Below, piece after piece: positions 49,853-59,600 of a DNA stretch of 64,000 nt. How positions within the stretch are numbered: position 1 is the stretch's first letter; each line of letters begins with the position of its first letter. The DNA comes from Flavobacterium degerlachei (GTDB lineage: Bacteria; Bacteroidota; Bacteroidia; Flavobacteriales; Flavobacteriaceae): NCBI RefSeq assembly GCF_900106645.1, contig NZ_FNMV01000007.1:1-64000 (forward strand), written 5' to 3'. Below the pieces are notes generated by a model, which was given only the letters and a program-made list of their open reading frames with translations, ran no database searches and was not told the origin of the DNA. The position numbers were made by a program, and so were the translations under genes.

Positions 49853-50724
49853 TGGCAAGAACTAAAAAACAAATAAAAGCAGAAATCACTACGCCATTTA
49901 TGGCTAATGAAACTTTGGCTGCAAAATACGGTTACGCGGTTGGTGCTTCGTTTGATGCTGAATTTTCGCTGGTGAGTTTGGAGAATATCCTTTTTGAAAT
50001 TGTGGCTTTGGCTCTTTTTATACATGAGTTATTTTTTGATCAACACACAAAGGAAGTCAACGAGCGATTAGCCAATGAAAAAGCGGGAACGCTGCCTTGG
50101 TATAGAACGATGGCTTTGCGCTTTCAATTTGGTTTTGACTTGGTGGCTGATAAAGATTATTTCGATAATGGAAATGCGACGGCGGAACAAATTGCGCTTT
50201 CGAAAATTATCAAGTATGCAGCCGTAAATGAGGCTGCTGATAGTAGCCGTGTAATTCTAAAAATAGCGGGAGAAACTAACGGCGTTTTATCTGATTTTGA
50301 CGACCCCTCACAGGTGGAAGCGATTCAGGCTTACATCAATGAGATTAGAGTGGCGGGTGTTCAGGTTACGATTATTAATTACAAAGCTGACAGACTGTAT
50401 ATCAATCTACAAATCAAACGGGATGCTTTAGTGCTTGACGAAAGTGGAATGAGCAAACTCGACGCTAATTACCCCGTTAATGAAGCGTTACAGGAGTTTA
50501 TGAAAGAACTTAAATTTAATGGTGAGCTACAGCTCTCTTTATTGATCGATAAGTTGCAAATTATTCCTGGTGTTCTTGACGCTACTTTATTGAGTGCCGA
50601 AAGTTCGTGGATTGATCCCGCACTAAATGGCTACGGAACTCCACAACCGATATTTGTTTCTAAGATTGCCGAAAGCGGCTATTTTGAAATTGTAACTTTT
50701 GATAACATCAATTATGTGGTATAA
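49852..50724 (+). CDS. Baseplate J-like protein (Mu gp47-like)
   Basis: 290 aa with AEITTPFMANETLAAKYGYAV and EAIQAYINEIRVAGVQVTI, typical of baseplate J-like proteins. It shares its first base with the stop of the preceding gene. Forms wedges of the baseplate. Confidence 0.85.
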   Translation: MARTKKQIKAEITTPFMANETLAAKYGYAVGASFDAEFSLVSLENILFEIVALALFIHELFFDQHTKEVNERLANEKAGTLPWYRTMALRFQFGFDLVADKDYFDNGNATAEQIALSKIIKYAAVNEAADSSRVILKIAGETNGVLSDFDDPSQVEAIQAYINEIRVAGVQVTIINYKADRLYINLQIKRDALVLDESGMSKLDANYPVNEALQEFMKELKFNGELQLSLLIDKLQIIPGVLDATLLSAESSWIDPALNGYGTPQPIFVSKIAESGYFEIVTFDNINYVV

Positions 50725-51199
50725 GATAGACTGGAATATTCTGGCGTTGGATAATTTGCCAACGATGTTGCGAAAGCCGTCTGTCTCTGCCTTGGCGCAA
50801 ATTCTGTTAAAGCCGCTTAATAGCCTTTATTACAAATGGTACAATTGGCGCATTGACAACATTTATAAACTGGAACACACGAACCAAATTTGCTATTTAA
50901 GAGGGTCGCTTAACGATAAGTTTGACCCAGTTGAGAGGCGTATTTATATAGGTGACGGATTGCTGTTTGACACGCAGTACATCTTTACCGAGGCGGAAGA
51001 ACAGGACGTTTGGTTAGGTACAGAAGCCGAGGAGGAAATGGTGTGGCTTAGAACCGAAGCTGAAACGGCGGATACGGGTTTAGACTTCATTGTTTATGTT
51101 CCAGAAACCATTTACAACACGCAATTAAACGGGCTACGTGCTCACATTGAACTTTATAAAGCTGGCGGCAAACGCTATAATATTATTATAGATGAATAG
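50714..51199 (+). CDS. Mu gp48-like tail protein (tail protein I type)
   Basis: 161 aa from ATG 50714 (MWYKIDWNILALDNLPTML), overlapping the previous gene by 11 bp. The position after baseplate J suggests a Mu gp48/P2 I-like role linking fibres. The residues YLRGSLNDKFDPVERRIYI are common in Bacteroidota phages of this kind. Family assignment is tentative. Confidence 0.65.
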   Translation: MWYKIDWNILALDNLPTMLRKPSVSALAQILLKPLNSLYYKWYNWRIDNIYKLEHTNQICYLRGSLNDKFDPVERRIYIGDGLLFDTQYIFTEAEEQDVWLGTEAEEEMVWLRTEAETADTGLDFIVYVPETIYNTQLNGLRAHIELYKAGGKRYNIIIDE

Positions 51200-51971
51200 A
51201 TCAAATTTTAATCAAACAGGCGGTTATCCATTAAAAACCGAACGATTGCAGGAAATGCAAACGGCGTATTCGATTTTTAACGCTTTGGGAGCCTTGGCGG
51301 GAGATTTAACCATTATATCTGGCTGTAAATTGACGGGTAAGACTATTGGAGATGGTGCTGTGTACATTGGTGGCGAATTATACGCTTTCAAAGCGGCGGC
51401 CGTCACGCTAACATCGACTGTAGTTATAATTGAAGAAGCCGTAAACCGTGGATTTAAAAACGGAGGCCTCAAGGAAGTTCACACGATACGCTACGCCACT
51501 TTTGGCACGGCGGAAACTTCGTGGCCGTGGACTGACTTTAAACGAATGGACAGCCTGAAAAGTATCCAGGCTAGGCTTTTGCCTGCGGGAACTAACCCGC
51601 AATTGTACTGCGGCTCAGTTTCTACTATTCCAACGGGTTGGCAATTGTGTGACGGTAGCAACGGTACTCCAAATTTAAAAGGTCAATTTATTGTGGGTTA
51701 CGACCCTGATGATGCCGATTATAATGCGATTGGGATGATTGGCGGAAGCAAAAAAGTAAGCTTGACCGCTACCAATAATGGGGCTCACTCCCACACTTAT
51801 AAACAATACGAATTAGATCAAGAGGTTTCAAGTAACGGAAGCGGTGTAAGAGCGATTAATAAAAGCAATACGCAAACTGGCTCCTTTACAACGGAACAAT
51901 CAGGTTCGGGCACTCCGCACGAGAACAGACCGCCTTATTACACATTAGCTTACATCATTTATATAGGATAA
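51192..51971 (+). CDS. Tail collar domain fibre protein
   Basis: 259 aa. The C-terminal half contains the tail-collar domain: YCGSVSTIPTGWQLCDGSNG, PNLKGQFIVGYDPDD, and HENRPPYYTLAYIIYIG at the very end. This is a typical short tail fibre or receptor-binding protein. Confidence 0.88.
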   Translation: MNRSNFNQTGGYPLKTERLQEMQTAYSIFNALGALAGDLTIISGCKLTGKTIGDGAVYIGGELYAFKAAAVTLTSTVVIIEEAVNRGFKNGGLKEVHTIRYATFGTAETSWPWTDFKRMDSLKSIQARLLPAGTNPQLYCGSVSTIPTGWQLCDGSNGTPNLKGQFIVGYDPDDADYNAIGMIGGSKKVSLTATNNGAHSHTYKQYELDQEVSSNGSGVRAINKSNTQTGSFTTEQSGSGTPHENRPPYYTLAYIIYIG

Positions 51972-51975
51972 CATT

Positions 51976-53760
51976 ATGGCAACATTAGCACAAATATACG
52001 ATTGGTTCATGACAGGCAAAAAGCCTACGCAAGCTCAGTTTTGGGCTTCGTGGGGTAGTTTTTGGAATAAGAGCGAAACGATTCCGCAAAGCGCTATTTC
52101 TAACCTTACAAACACATTGAACGCTAAAACGGAAAACGACCAGTTTAATGCACACAAGGTGGCGGAGGATGCTCACGCTGATTTGTTTTTAGGCAAAGAA
52201 GATAAAAACAAAAAAGGTGCTGCTAATGGCTATGCGCCTTTGAATGAGTTTCAAAAACTAGCGATAGAATATTTGAATGTGGTAAATGACCTAGTTACCG
52301 GTGGCGCAACTTCATTGTTGAGTGCCGAGCAGGGGAAACTTTTACAGACACAAATTACAGGGATAAATTTATTGTTGACATCATACAATATCAATTTAGA
52401 CAGCGTTCAGGAGATTGTAGATGCTATTGAAACGGTGCAAACTTCATTGAGCACGATCTTGGTGAATGACTTGACCACGGGTGGAAACACTAAGGCATTG
52501 ACGGCTGAGATGGGGAAGAGTTTGAAAGGGTTGATTGATGCTTTAAGCACAACCGTTGGCAATATTACTAGTAATGTGGTTACAACATTTAAACCCATTC
52601 TTTCCACGGCTTTGACGGCTCAAAACACAGCGGGAATAGTAGCGTATATCAATGCGTTAAATCCAGTTCTTGCAGTTGCTGCCAATGAAATTGTAAAATT
52701 CAATACTACGGATACTGGACGTGTTTTTGAATTGAGATTAAGAGGTAGAAGCTTTGGCGTGGGTCAAGCGGCAATTGTTGCAGCAGATGTTTTGGACGTT
52801 ACAGATTTTTTAAATAAAGATGTGCGATTGAGTAATTACCCTAACACTCGTAATGATGGGCAAATTCCAACGAATAAAGTATTAAGTACAGATGCATTAG
52901 GAAACCTTAAATTGTATTCTATTGCTACTGCTCCTGCGCCTTATATTCAAGAGTTAATACCTGATAGTTATTTACCCAGTACAACGGGAAATATTAGAAT
53001 ATTAGGAAGTTTCTTTACTCCTGCTATGTGCGATAGAGTGGCTAATCCTACTGCTATTGTTATTGGCGGAGTTAATACTATAAACTACGCAACCTTTAAA
53101 AGTAGTAATGAGATTTTAGTTAATGTTATTACAGGAGCAATAGAGGGTAGTTTTTTTATTACTATGAATAATGGATTAAGTACTACTAAAAACAATGCTT
53201 TACTGATTACTTATGGGGTTGTTTATAAACCAAATGCAACTTCTTGGGTAGACCTTGACCCCTCTTATGATATGAGTGAAGAAGGTGCAGCAAAGATTGG
53301 GGTATATGGTACGTATAAGTCAGCAACATGGAATAAATCTTTTGATTTTACAAAAAATTGGAGACTAAAATTTATGCTACAAAAGACTCCATTAGGTGAC
53401 CCTATGGGAACAGCCGCAGAAGGAAATACTAATGAAAGAAATTTTGCTTTAGTAAAAGAGTCAACAAAAGAGGAAGTTTTTTACTTTGGAATGTATAAAA
53501 ATTCAGGATCGTTTAAGTCTTATGGAGGTTGGCTAGGCAACGGCAACGTGTCATTTTATGCACATAGACCTGCTTCTTATTGGGACGTACCTAAACCTCA
53601 AGATATACACGAATTTAGGTATCAATATGGGTCACTTTATTACTATGTAAATGGTATTATATCTGTGTCTTCTACCCTTGTTGTTACAGAGAATTTACTT
53701 TTTAAATTAAAATTAAAAGTTTATGATGTTTCAGATATAGAATATATAGAAATAAACTAA
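51976..53760 (+). CDS. Tail fibre protein
   Basis: 594 aa. The N-terminus (MATLAQIYDWFMTGKKPTQA) is a baseplate-attachment domain repeated in Bacteroidota phage fibres, then segments with DDLTTGG repeats (LVNDLTTGGNTKALTAEMGK), and a C-terminal domain with lectin-like WDVPKPQDIHEFRYQYGSLYY. It determines host binding. Confidence 0.82.
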   Translation: MATLAQIYDWFMTGKKPTQAQFWASWGSFWNKSETIPQSAISNLTNTLNAKTENDQFNAHKVAEDAHADLFLGKEDKNKKGAANGYAPLNEFQKLAIEYLNVVNDLVTGGATSLLSAEQGKLLQTQITGINLLLTSYNINLDSVQEIVDAIETVQTSLSTILVNDLTTGGNTKALTAEMGKSLKGLIDALSTTVGNITSNVVTTFKPILSTALTAQNTAGIVAYINALNPVLAVAANEIVKFNTTDTGRVFELRLRGRSFGVGQAAIVAADVLDVTDFLNKDVRLSNYPNTRNDGQIPTNKVLSTDALGNLKLYSIATAPAPYIQELIPDSYLPSTTGNIRILGSFFTPAMCDRVANPTAIVIGGVNTINYATFKSSNEILVNVITGAIEGSFFITMNNGLSTTKNNALLITYGVVYKPNATSWVDLDPSYDMSEEGAAKIGVYGTYKSATWNKSFDFTKNWRLKFMLQKTPLGDPMGTAAEGNTNERNFALVKESTKEEVFYFGMYKNSGSFKSYGGWLGNGNVSFYAHRPASYWDVPKPQDIHEFRYQYGSLYYYVNGIISVSSTLVVTENLLFKLKLKVYDVSDIEYIEIN

Positions 53761-53772
53761 AAACTAATAATT

Positions 53773-54414
53773 ATGAGTGCAAGATTAGTTATAGACTACA
53801 TTATAGAACAAAAGGGTATTAATATCAATACCCTTACAGACAAAGATTTCTCTTCAATCAGTTGGTTGAATGAGAGAGAACCAGTGTACAATATGAAAGG
53901 CGAAAAGGTATCAAAGTCATATTATTATGAAAATACCAAAGAAGCCATACGTATTGAGTATAGTAAGATTGTAGGAGACTATCAATACAATGGAGTTGTA
54001 TATCCTGATGTTTATTTAGGACTAAGAAAGACAATGAATTGGATTGATTGGGCTGGAGAAAAAGCTCAAGTTAAAGAAATGCAACCCTACTACTTTACTT
54101 TAGAACCTGTATTTAAAGCAGATGGTACTGAAACATTAACAGGTTTTTCAAGTCCTAAAATGAGGTCTGTATTGAGAGAAGAAAGATTTAAAGCTGATGA
54201 TTACCTTCAAGCTAAGAATATAGCATTGTACACCCTTTTAAATACCGCCTATACTGCTGAGTATAGTAACTACATGAAAACAGGGACCAGTAGCTCTTTT
54301 GTAAATGCTGTAAATGCAGAAACTAACACAGAAGTCTTAAATGCTTTAAACACTGAAGTATTTGGGTATGAGCCTATGACAGTCAAAGAATTAATATTTA
54401 TGAACTTACAGTAA
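53773..54414 (+). CDS. Hypothetical phage protein after the fibre gene
   Basis: 213 aa, alpha/beta, located 13 bp after the tail fibre gene. Position suggests a fibre assembly or accessory role. The C-terminus contains ALNTEVFGYEPMTVKELIFMN. No family recognised. Confidence 0.55.
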   Translation: MSARLVIDYIIEQKGININTLTDKDFSSISWLNEREPVYNMKGEKVSKSYYYENTKEAIRIEYSKIVGDYQYNGVVYPDVYLGLRKTMNWIDWAGEKAQVKEMQPYYFTLEPVFKADGTETLTGFSSPKMRSVLREERFKADDYLQAKNIALYTLLNTAYTAEYSNYMKTGTSSSFVNAVNAETNTEVLNALNTEVFGYEPMTVKELIFMNLQ

Positions 54415-54415
54415 T

Positions 54416-54787
54416 ATGGGTACCGCATTATCATTTTTGTCACTTTTTTTAGCAATATGGCTTTTTCCTCTAGGTCTGCTGACAACATTTTTTATCAATT
54501 TGTACAAAAGGCGTTGGAAGTTTTCTTTTAAGCGTTTAGATGATCAGTTTTTAAGCATTGCTACTAGTATAGATGCCTCGGCTAACGTAGTTTGCAAAGA
54601 CTTGTTTAACCTGATTTTAATAAAGAAAGGAGGTTATGAATTTGGTAAACGTAAAGAAACAATATCGAGTGTATTAGGTAAAAATCAGCGTGATAACACG
54701 CTCACGGGGATAGGTAAAGGAGTTGCCTTTGTCCTGGACAAAATAGATCCTGATCATTGTGCAAAAAGCATCGATAGTTTAGTGTAG
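54416..54787 (+). CDS. Hypothetical phage membrane protein
   Basis: 123 aa with one or two N-terminal membrane helices (about 4-34, LSLFLAIWLFPLGLLTTFFINL) followed by a soluble part. It is the last gene before a structured non-coding region. Possibly lysis- or exclusion-related; unproven. Confidence 0.5.
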   Translation: MGTALSFLSLFLAIWLFPLGLLTTFFINLYKRRWKFSFKRLDDQFLSIATSIDASANVVCKDLFNLILIKKGGYEFGKRKETISSVLGKNQRDNTLTGIGKGVAFVLDKIDPDHCAKSIDSLV

Positions 54788-54794
54788 TTCCTAC

Positions 54795-54929
54795 GGAGGA
54801 TGGGAAGTAAAAATAGTCCTCCAACAAATTTAAGTCTTACCACAGAATTAAAAATATAGCCAAAGCCACGAGCGTTGGAGGACAAAGTCTTCTATGCTCG
54901 TGGCTTTGCTGTTGTAATAATTCTGTGGT
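54795..54929 (+). ncRNA. Candidate pseudoknotted RNA with three perfect complementary arms
   Basis: Three exact complementary pairs: ACCACAGAATTA (54839-54850) with TAATTCTGTGGT (54918-54929); CAAAGCCACGAGC (54861-54873) with GCTCGTGGCTTTG (54896-54908); and GTCCTCCAAC (54816-54825) with GTTGGAGGAC (54874-54883), which lies in the loop of the second hairpin. The third pairing makes a pseudoknot. GGAGGA at 54795-54800 can compete for the same TCCTCC arm. No coding sequence or T tract explains it. It lies between a membrane-protein gene and the methyltransferase gene, in the sense strand of the late operon. RNA status and function are inferred. Confidence 0.6.
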
Positions 54930-54981
54930 CAGGCAAATATAGTATAATAAATAATTTAATCAATCATCAATCAAAAATCGA

Positions 54982-55830
54982 ATGGAAACAAAAAAGAAAA
55001 TTTTCACTGCAGCACCTTTGCCATTTATGGGGCAAAAACGCAAATTTCTAAAGCAGTTTAAAACCGCTTTAAAGCAATACCCTGACAATGCAGTCTATGT
55101 AGACTTATTTGGCGGCAGTGGTTTGCTAAGTCACACAGTGAAGTCAGTTTACCCAGATGCAAAAGTAATTTATAATGATTTTGATAATTTTAGAGAACGC
55201 CTTGAGAATATCGATAAGACTAATCAGCTTATTGAAGGCTTAAGGGCTATTTTAAGCGATTATCCAAAAGATAGTAGAATTATTGGGCGCACAAGAGATA
55301 GTGTTATAGCGTGCGTCAAATTAGCTCACGAGGGCGGTTATGTGGATTATATTACATTGTCTTCTAGTATTTTGTTCAGTATGAAATACGTGCTTTCGTT
55401 TGAAGCTTTGGAAAAGGAGACGCTTTATAATTGCGTTAGGAAGTCCAATTATAGTGGCGTGGGCTATCTGGAAGGCATTGAAGTAGTGAGCAAATGCTAC
55501 AAAGAGTTATTTGGGAACCACAAAGATACCGTTAATGTGGTATTTCTAGTTGATCCTCCTTACCTGTCAACTGATGCCGGAACGTACAAGAGTTACTGGA
55601 AGTTAAGGGATTATCTGGACGTGCTGCAGGTGTTGGACGGTACAAATTACTTTTATTTCACGTCTAACAAGTCCTCTATCATTGAGCTATGTGAGTGGAT
55701 TGAAACTAAAACACCTATGAGTAATCCGTTCACGGGTGCTGCAGTGGAGTCTATGAACGCTACAGTTAACTACAACTCAAGCTACACGGATATCATGCTC
55801 TATAAGCAATGGACGCATAATATTAGTTAA
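54982..55830 (+). CDS. DNA adenine methyltransferase (D12 class)
   Basis: 282 aa. N-terminal PFMGQKRKFLKQF, FGGSGLL AdoMet motif (DLFGGSGLLSHTVK) and catalytic DPPY in VFLVDPPYLSTDAG identify an N6-adenine methyltransferase of the Dam/D12 class. No nuclease partner is nearby, so it is an orphan that may protect phage DNA from host restriction or mark it for packaging. Last phage gene before the right end. Confidence 0.92.
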   Translation: METKKKIFTAAPLPFMGQKRKFLKQFKTALKQYPDNAVYVDLFGGSGLLSHTVKSVYPDAKVIYNDFDNFRERLENIDKTNQLIEGLRAILSDYPKDSRIIGRTRDSVIACVKLAHEGGYVDYITLSSSILFSMKYVLSFEALEKETLYNCVRKSNYSGVGYLEGIEVVSKCYKELFGNHKDTVNVVFLVDPPYLSTDAGTYKSYWKLRDYLDVLQVLDGTNYFYFTSNKSSIIELCEWIETKTPMSNPFTGAAVESMNATVNYNSSYTDIMLYKQWTHNIS

Positions 55831-55857
55831 TGGGTCTTTAATTAGTGTTTAAACTTA

Positions 55858-55893
55858 GTTTAAAAGCCTGTGCATTAAATGCACAGGCTTTTT
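55858..55893 (+). terminator. Terminator after the methyltransferase gene
   Basis: AAAAGCCTGTGCATT/AATGCACAGGCTTTT forms a long perfect stem with a 2-base loop region, followed by a T run. It closes the phage late operon. Confidence 0.88.
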
Positions 55894-55898
55894 TTTTT

Positions 55899-55945
55899 GA
55901 TACTTTTCGTTGTGTATTTATGTACTTTTGGTTTTTCCGATTATA
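55899..55945. repeat. Prophage right end with sites R2 and R1
   Basis: R1 reads AACCAAAAGTACATAAA on the minus strand (within 55911-55933), 12 bp from the terminus TATA at 55942-55945; R2 is AACGAAAAGTATC (55899-55911, minus strand). These mirror L1 and L2 at the left end. Confidence 0.78.
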
Positions 55946-55949
55946 TGGA
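55946..55949. repeat. Candidate target duplication TGGA (right)
   Basis: TGGA just outside the right end, matching 19500-19503 outside the left end. The gap 55950-56033 is host sequence without a gene. Confidence 0.5.
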
Positions 55950-56033
55950 ATTGTAATCATTTTCTTTAGTACTTAATTTTTACTTCACAATGAGGGATAG
56001 CTTCCCCAGTTTACTTCCCTCAAAACCATAAAA

Positions 56034-56064
56034 AAACCCGAGCTGCTGTTGCAACTCGGGTTTT
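56034..56064 (-). terminator. Terminator of the DUF2892/efflux-side genes
   Basis: AAAACCCGAG and CTCGGGTTTT form a 10-bp stem, with a T run on the minus strand, 23 bp beyond the DUF2892 stop. Confidence 0.8.
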
Positions 56065-56086
56065 GAATTTTATATCAAAACTGGAA

Positions 56087-56272
56087 TTAGTCTTTCAATC
56101 CTAATTTAGTTAAAATAGTCTCTAATAAACACCATTTAGTAAAACCAGATTGAATTAAATTAACTCCTATAAAAGCGGTAAACCACAGCCAATTTATATT
56201 TACATAGATTGCCAATAACAAACTGGTTAGGATAAATGATCCTACTAGAATTCTAAAAACTTTATTTTTCAT
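56087..56272 (-). CDS. DUF2892 (YgaP-like) membrane protein
   Basis: 61 aa with two membrane helices (about 6-22 and 27-44) and the C-terminal CLLETILTKLGL typical of the DUF2892/YgaP transmembrane family. It follows the 101-aa protein gene by 15 bp and is probably co-transcribed with the efflux genes. Confidence 0.85.
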   Translation of the reverse strand: MKNKVFRILVGSFILTSLLLAIYVNINWLWFTAFIGVNLIQSGFTKWCLLETILTKLGLKD

Positions 56273-56287
56273 TTTTTATAATTTTTA

Positions 56288-56593
56288 TTAATTGTGTTTC
56301 TCAATATTTAATACTGCCACATGAATGTTTGATAAACTTTCTTGCTTCGCATTGAATTCGTTTACTTTTTCAATAAATGTATCTACATTTCCATTGTCTA
56401 CAAAGGCGTAATACAATATGGATTCGTTTTGGCTCATTTCGCTTCCAAACCAATTTCCTTCCATTGACATTTCAGAAATATCCTTAAATCCTGTTACCTC
56501 TTTGTAGCTAAAGTTTTTTACCTCAGCTTGTTTCAGCATTTTTTTAATGTCTTGGTCAAATGCCGCTATGGCTGTTATGATAAGTAGTTTCAT
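56288..56593 (-). CDS. Small ferredoxin-fold-like protein next to RND efflux genes
   Basis: 101 aa (MKLLIITAIAAFDQDIKKML...) with beta-alpha-beta character and no signal peptide. Proteins of this kind often sit by RND or cation efflux genes (PII-like/DUF3240 class); the assignment is tentative. It lies 73 bp after the pump gene and ahead of the DUF2892 gene. Confidence 0.5.
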   Translation of the reverse strand: MKLLIITAIAAFDQDIKKMLKQAEVKNFSYKEVTGFKDISEMSMEGNWFGSEMSQNESILYYAFVDNGNVDTFIEKVNEFNAKQESLSNIHVAVLNIEKHN

Positions 56594-56666
56594 TTGTTTT
56601 TTTGTTTAAGGTTTGAAGTTTAAGGTTTTAGTGCTGTAACTTTAAACCTTAAACGTTGAACAATTT

Positions 56667-59600
56667 TTATTTTTCCCATTTCTTTCTCTCCGTCACATAA
56701 TAAATCAACGGCACTACAATCAATGTTAGAATAGTAGAAACAATGGCTCCAAATACTAATGAAATTGCCAATCCTTGAAACAACGGATCAAATAAGATAA
56801 TGGAAGCTCCAATAACTACCGCTCCAGTTGTCAATAGGATAGGGGAGGTTCTTACCGCTCCAGCCTCAATAATCGCTTGTTTTAACTGCACACCGTCATT
56901 CAGTCGTATTTCGATAAAATCAATCAGTAAAACCGAGTTTCTTACCATAACTCCTGCTAAGGCAATCATACCAATGAAAGAAGTTGCTGTGAAATAAGCA
57001 CCTAATAACCAGTGCCCAAACACGATCCCGATTAAGGATAGCGGAATCGCTAACATCATCACCATTGGTGTTTTAAAGTTCTGGAACCAGCCCACAATCA
57101 ACATGTAAATGATCACGATAGCTACTAGAAAGGCAACACCTAAGTCACGGAATACTTCTAATGTAATTTGCCATTCCCCATCCCATTTTACCGTAAAATC
57201 ACTTTCATCCGTTGGTTGATCCATGTATAATTCATTGACTTTGTATCCTTTTGGAATATTCATTTTGTCTAATTTCTCCGTCATTCCCAGAATGGCATAC
57301 ACAGGGCTTTCTAATGCTCCAGCCATATCAGCGGTAACATAAACCACACGTTTTTGATCTTTTCTATAAATGGTTTTTTGTAACGTATCTGTTTTTACTT
57401 TTACTAAATCACTCACCGGAATCATATTCCCTTGGCTTCCTTTTATTTTCAAGTTCTGAATGTCTTGCAAGCTTGTTTTGTCTTTATCGTCAAGCGAAAG
57501 AACAATACCTACATTGTCATTAGAATTTTCAGCATACAAATTAGAAACAGGATATTCTTTCAATAGATAAGTCAAATTCCCTACTATTTGTTGTGGTGCA
57601 ATCCCGTTCAGCATTGCTTTTTCTTTGTCAACTTCCAGTTTGTATTCTGTTTGATTGTCTTCTACAGTCCAGTCGATATCTACAATACCTTCCGTTTTAT
57701 GGAGAATATCTTTTACTTGTTGTGCTACTTTAATTTGGTCTTTGTAATTTGGACCATAAACCTCAGCAACCAATGTTGACAAAACAGGAGGTCCTGGTGG
57801 AACTTCGATTATTTTTACATTCGCACCATATTTCTTAGCGATTTTCTGAATTTGCGGACGTACATTTTTAGCAATGTCGTGACTTTGTAATTTCCGATCT
57901 TCTTTGTGCAATAAATTCACTTGAATATCAGCCATATTACTTCCACCACGCAAATCATAATGACGCACTAATCCGTTAAAAGTGATTGGTGCCGATGTCC
58001 CAATGTAGTTTTGATAATCAACAACCTCTGGAATTGTGGTTAAATACTGCGCAATTTCTTTAGTAACTGCTGATGTTCTTTCCAGAGTCGCTCCTTCAGG
58101 CATATCAATTACTACTTGAAATTCATTTTTATTATCAAAAGGCAACATTTTTACTAAAACCGATTTGGTAAAAAACATACCAACAGAACCAAACAATAAT
58201 AAAACAGTCACCCCCACAAGTACTCTTCGCTTCATGCTGCTTTCCAGTAAAGGACGCTCCAGCTTGCTGTACATTCTATAGATGAAACTAGTTTCTAGTC
58301 CTTCCTGCTCTTTATGTTCTTGCGTATCTTTTTCTTGTAATAAATGATATCCTAAATAAGGCGTAACAGTCAATGCAACAAACAGTGATAGTATCATGGC
58401 AATCGAAGCACCAATAGGCATCGGACTCATGTAAGGTCCCATCATTCCAGATACAAACGCCATAGGTAATATAGCAGCAATAACCGTAAATGTTGCTAAA
58501 ATCGTTGGATTCCCTACTTCATTTATCGCATAAATAGCGGCTTGTTTAAATGGTAATCGCTTCATCTTGAAATGCCTGTGCATATTCTCTGCGATAATAA
58601 TACTATCATCGACGACAATTCCCACTACGAATACTAAGGCGAAAAGCGTGATTCTATTCAATGTATAATCCAGCATATAATAACTGAATAAGGTCAATGC
58701 AAAAGTCAATGGTACCGAGAAGAAAACAACTAATCCACCTCTCCAGCCCATAGCAAGCATCACTAAGAACGTTACTGCCAAAATTGCAATTCCTAAGTGT
58801 AGCAATAATTCACCCACTTTATCTGATGCCGTTTCACCGTAATTTCTAGTTACTTCGACATGAACATCATTAGGAATCATTGTAGTTTTTAAATGGTTTA
58901 CTTTATCAATGATTTTCTCCGAAATTTTCATCGCATCAGCACCTTTTACCTTACCTACAGATATTGTTACGGCTGGATATTCAGATTTTGCATCTTTGTA
59001 TTTTTCGTTTGATTTACTATACCCAAAGGACACATAACTTTTTGCGGTAGACGGGCCATCTTGAACTGTAGCCACTTGTTTTAAGTAAACAGGCATGTTT
59101 TTATTAATCCCTACAACCAGATTTTCTACATCGTCAGCTGAGGTTAAGAACTTCCCTGTCGTAATCAAATATTCCTCATCGTTATTGACAAAACTCCCTG
59201 ATTGCGAACTGCTATTATTCGCTTGGATCATTTGCATAATACCCATAGGGTCGATGTTATTCTCTGCCATTTTATCTTTGTCCAAAATCACTTTTAGCAC
59301 TCGGCTTCTTCCACCAATTTCTTTAGTAATCGCAACATCTTTTACCTTTTCAACTTCAGATGTTACTTCTTCAGCAATTTGGCGCAATTGAAAATCGTCC
59401 ATTTTGTCGCTCCAAAGCGTGATTCCAAGCATTGGTACATCATCAATAGAACGTGTTTTTACCATTGGTTTGTACACTCCTTTTGGGAACATATCTTCGT
59501 GTTTTGCCAGTTCGTCGTATAATTTCACATACGAACGCTCCACATCCTGACCTACATAAAACTGAACAATAAGCATCGCCTGACCATTCATGGCCATGGT

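Larger units (their letters stand above)
19504..55945. mobile_element. Mu-like transposable prophage, 36.4 kb
   Basis: Bounded by inverted terminal sequences (TATA, 8 variable bases, then AACCAAAAGTAYATAAA) set at equal distance from each end. It encodes a MuA-like DDE transposase, MuB-like ATPase, DUF3164, Mu gp27/gp28-type terminase, gp29-type portal, F/G/T-type head proteins, a DUF2586 tail sheath and a full baseplate. This gives a contractile-tailed Mu-like phage. All key genes have open frames, so the prophage may be active. It is inserted in an intergenic region upstream of the zinc-ribbon gene. Confidence 0.93.

Noticed and set aside
54795..54929. Interpretation as a diversity-generating retroelement or retron RNA
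   Set aside because: No reverse transcriptase gene or template/variable repeat pair was found in the prophage.
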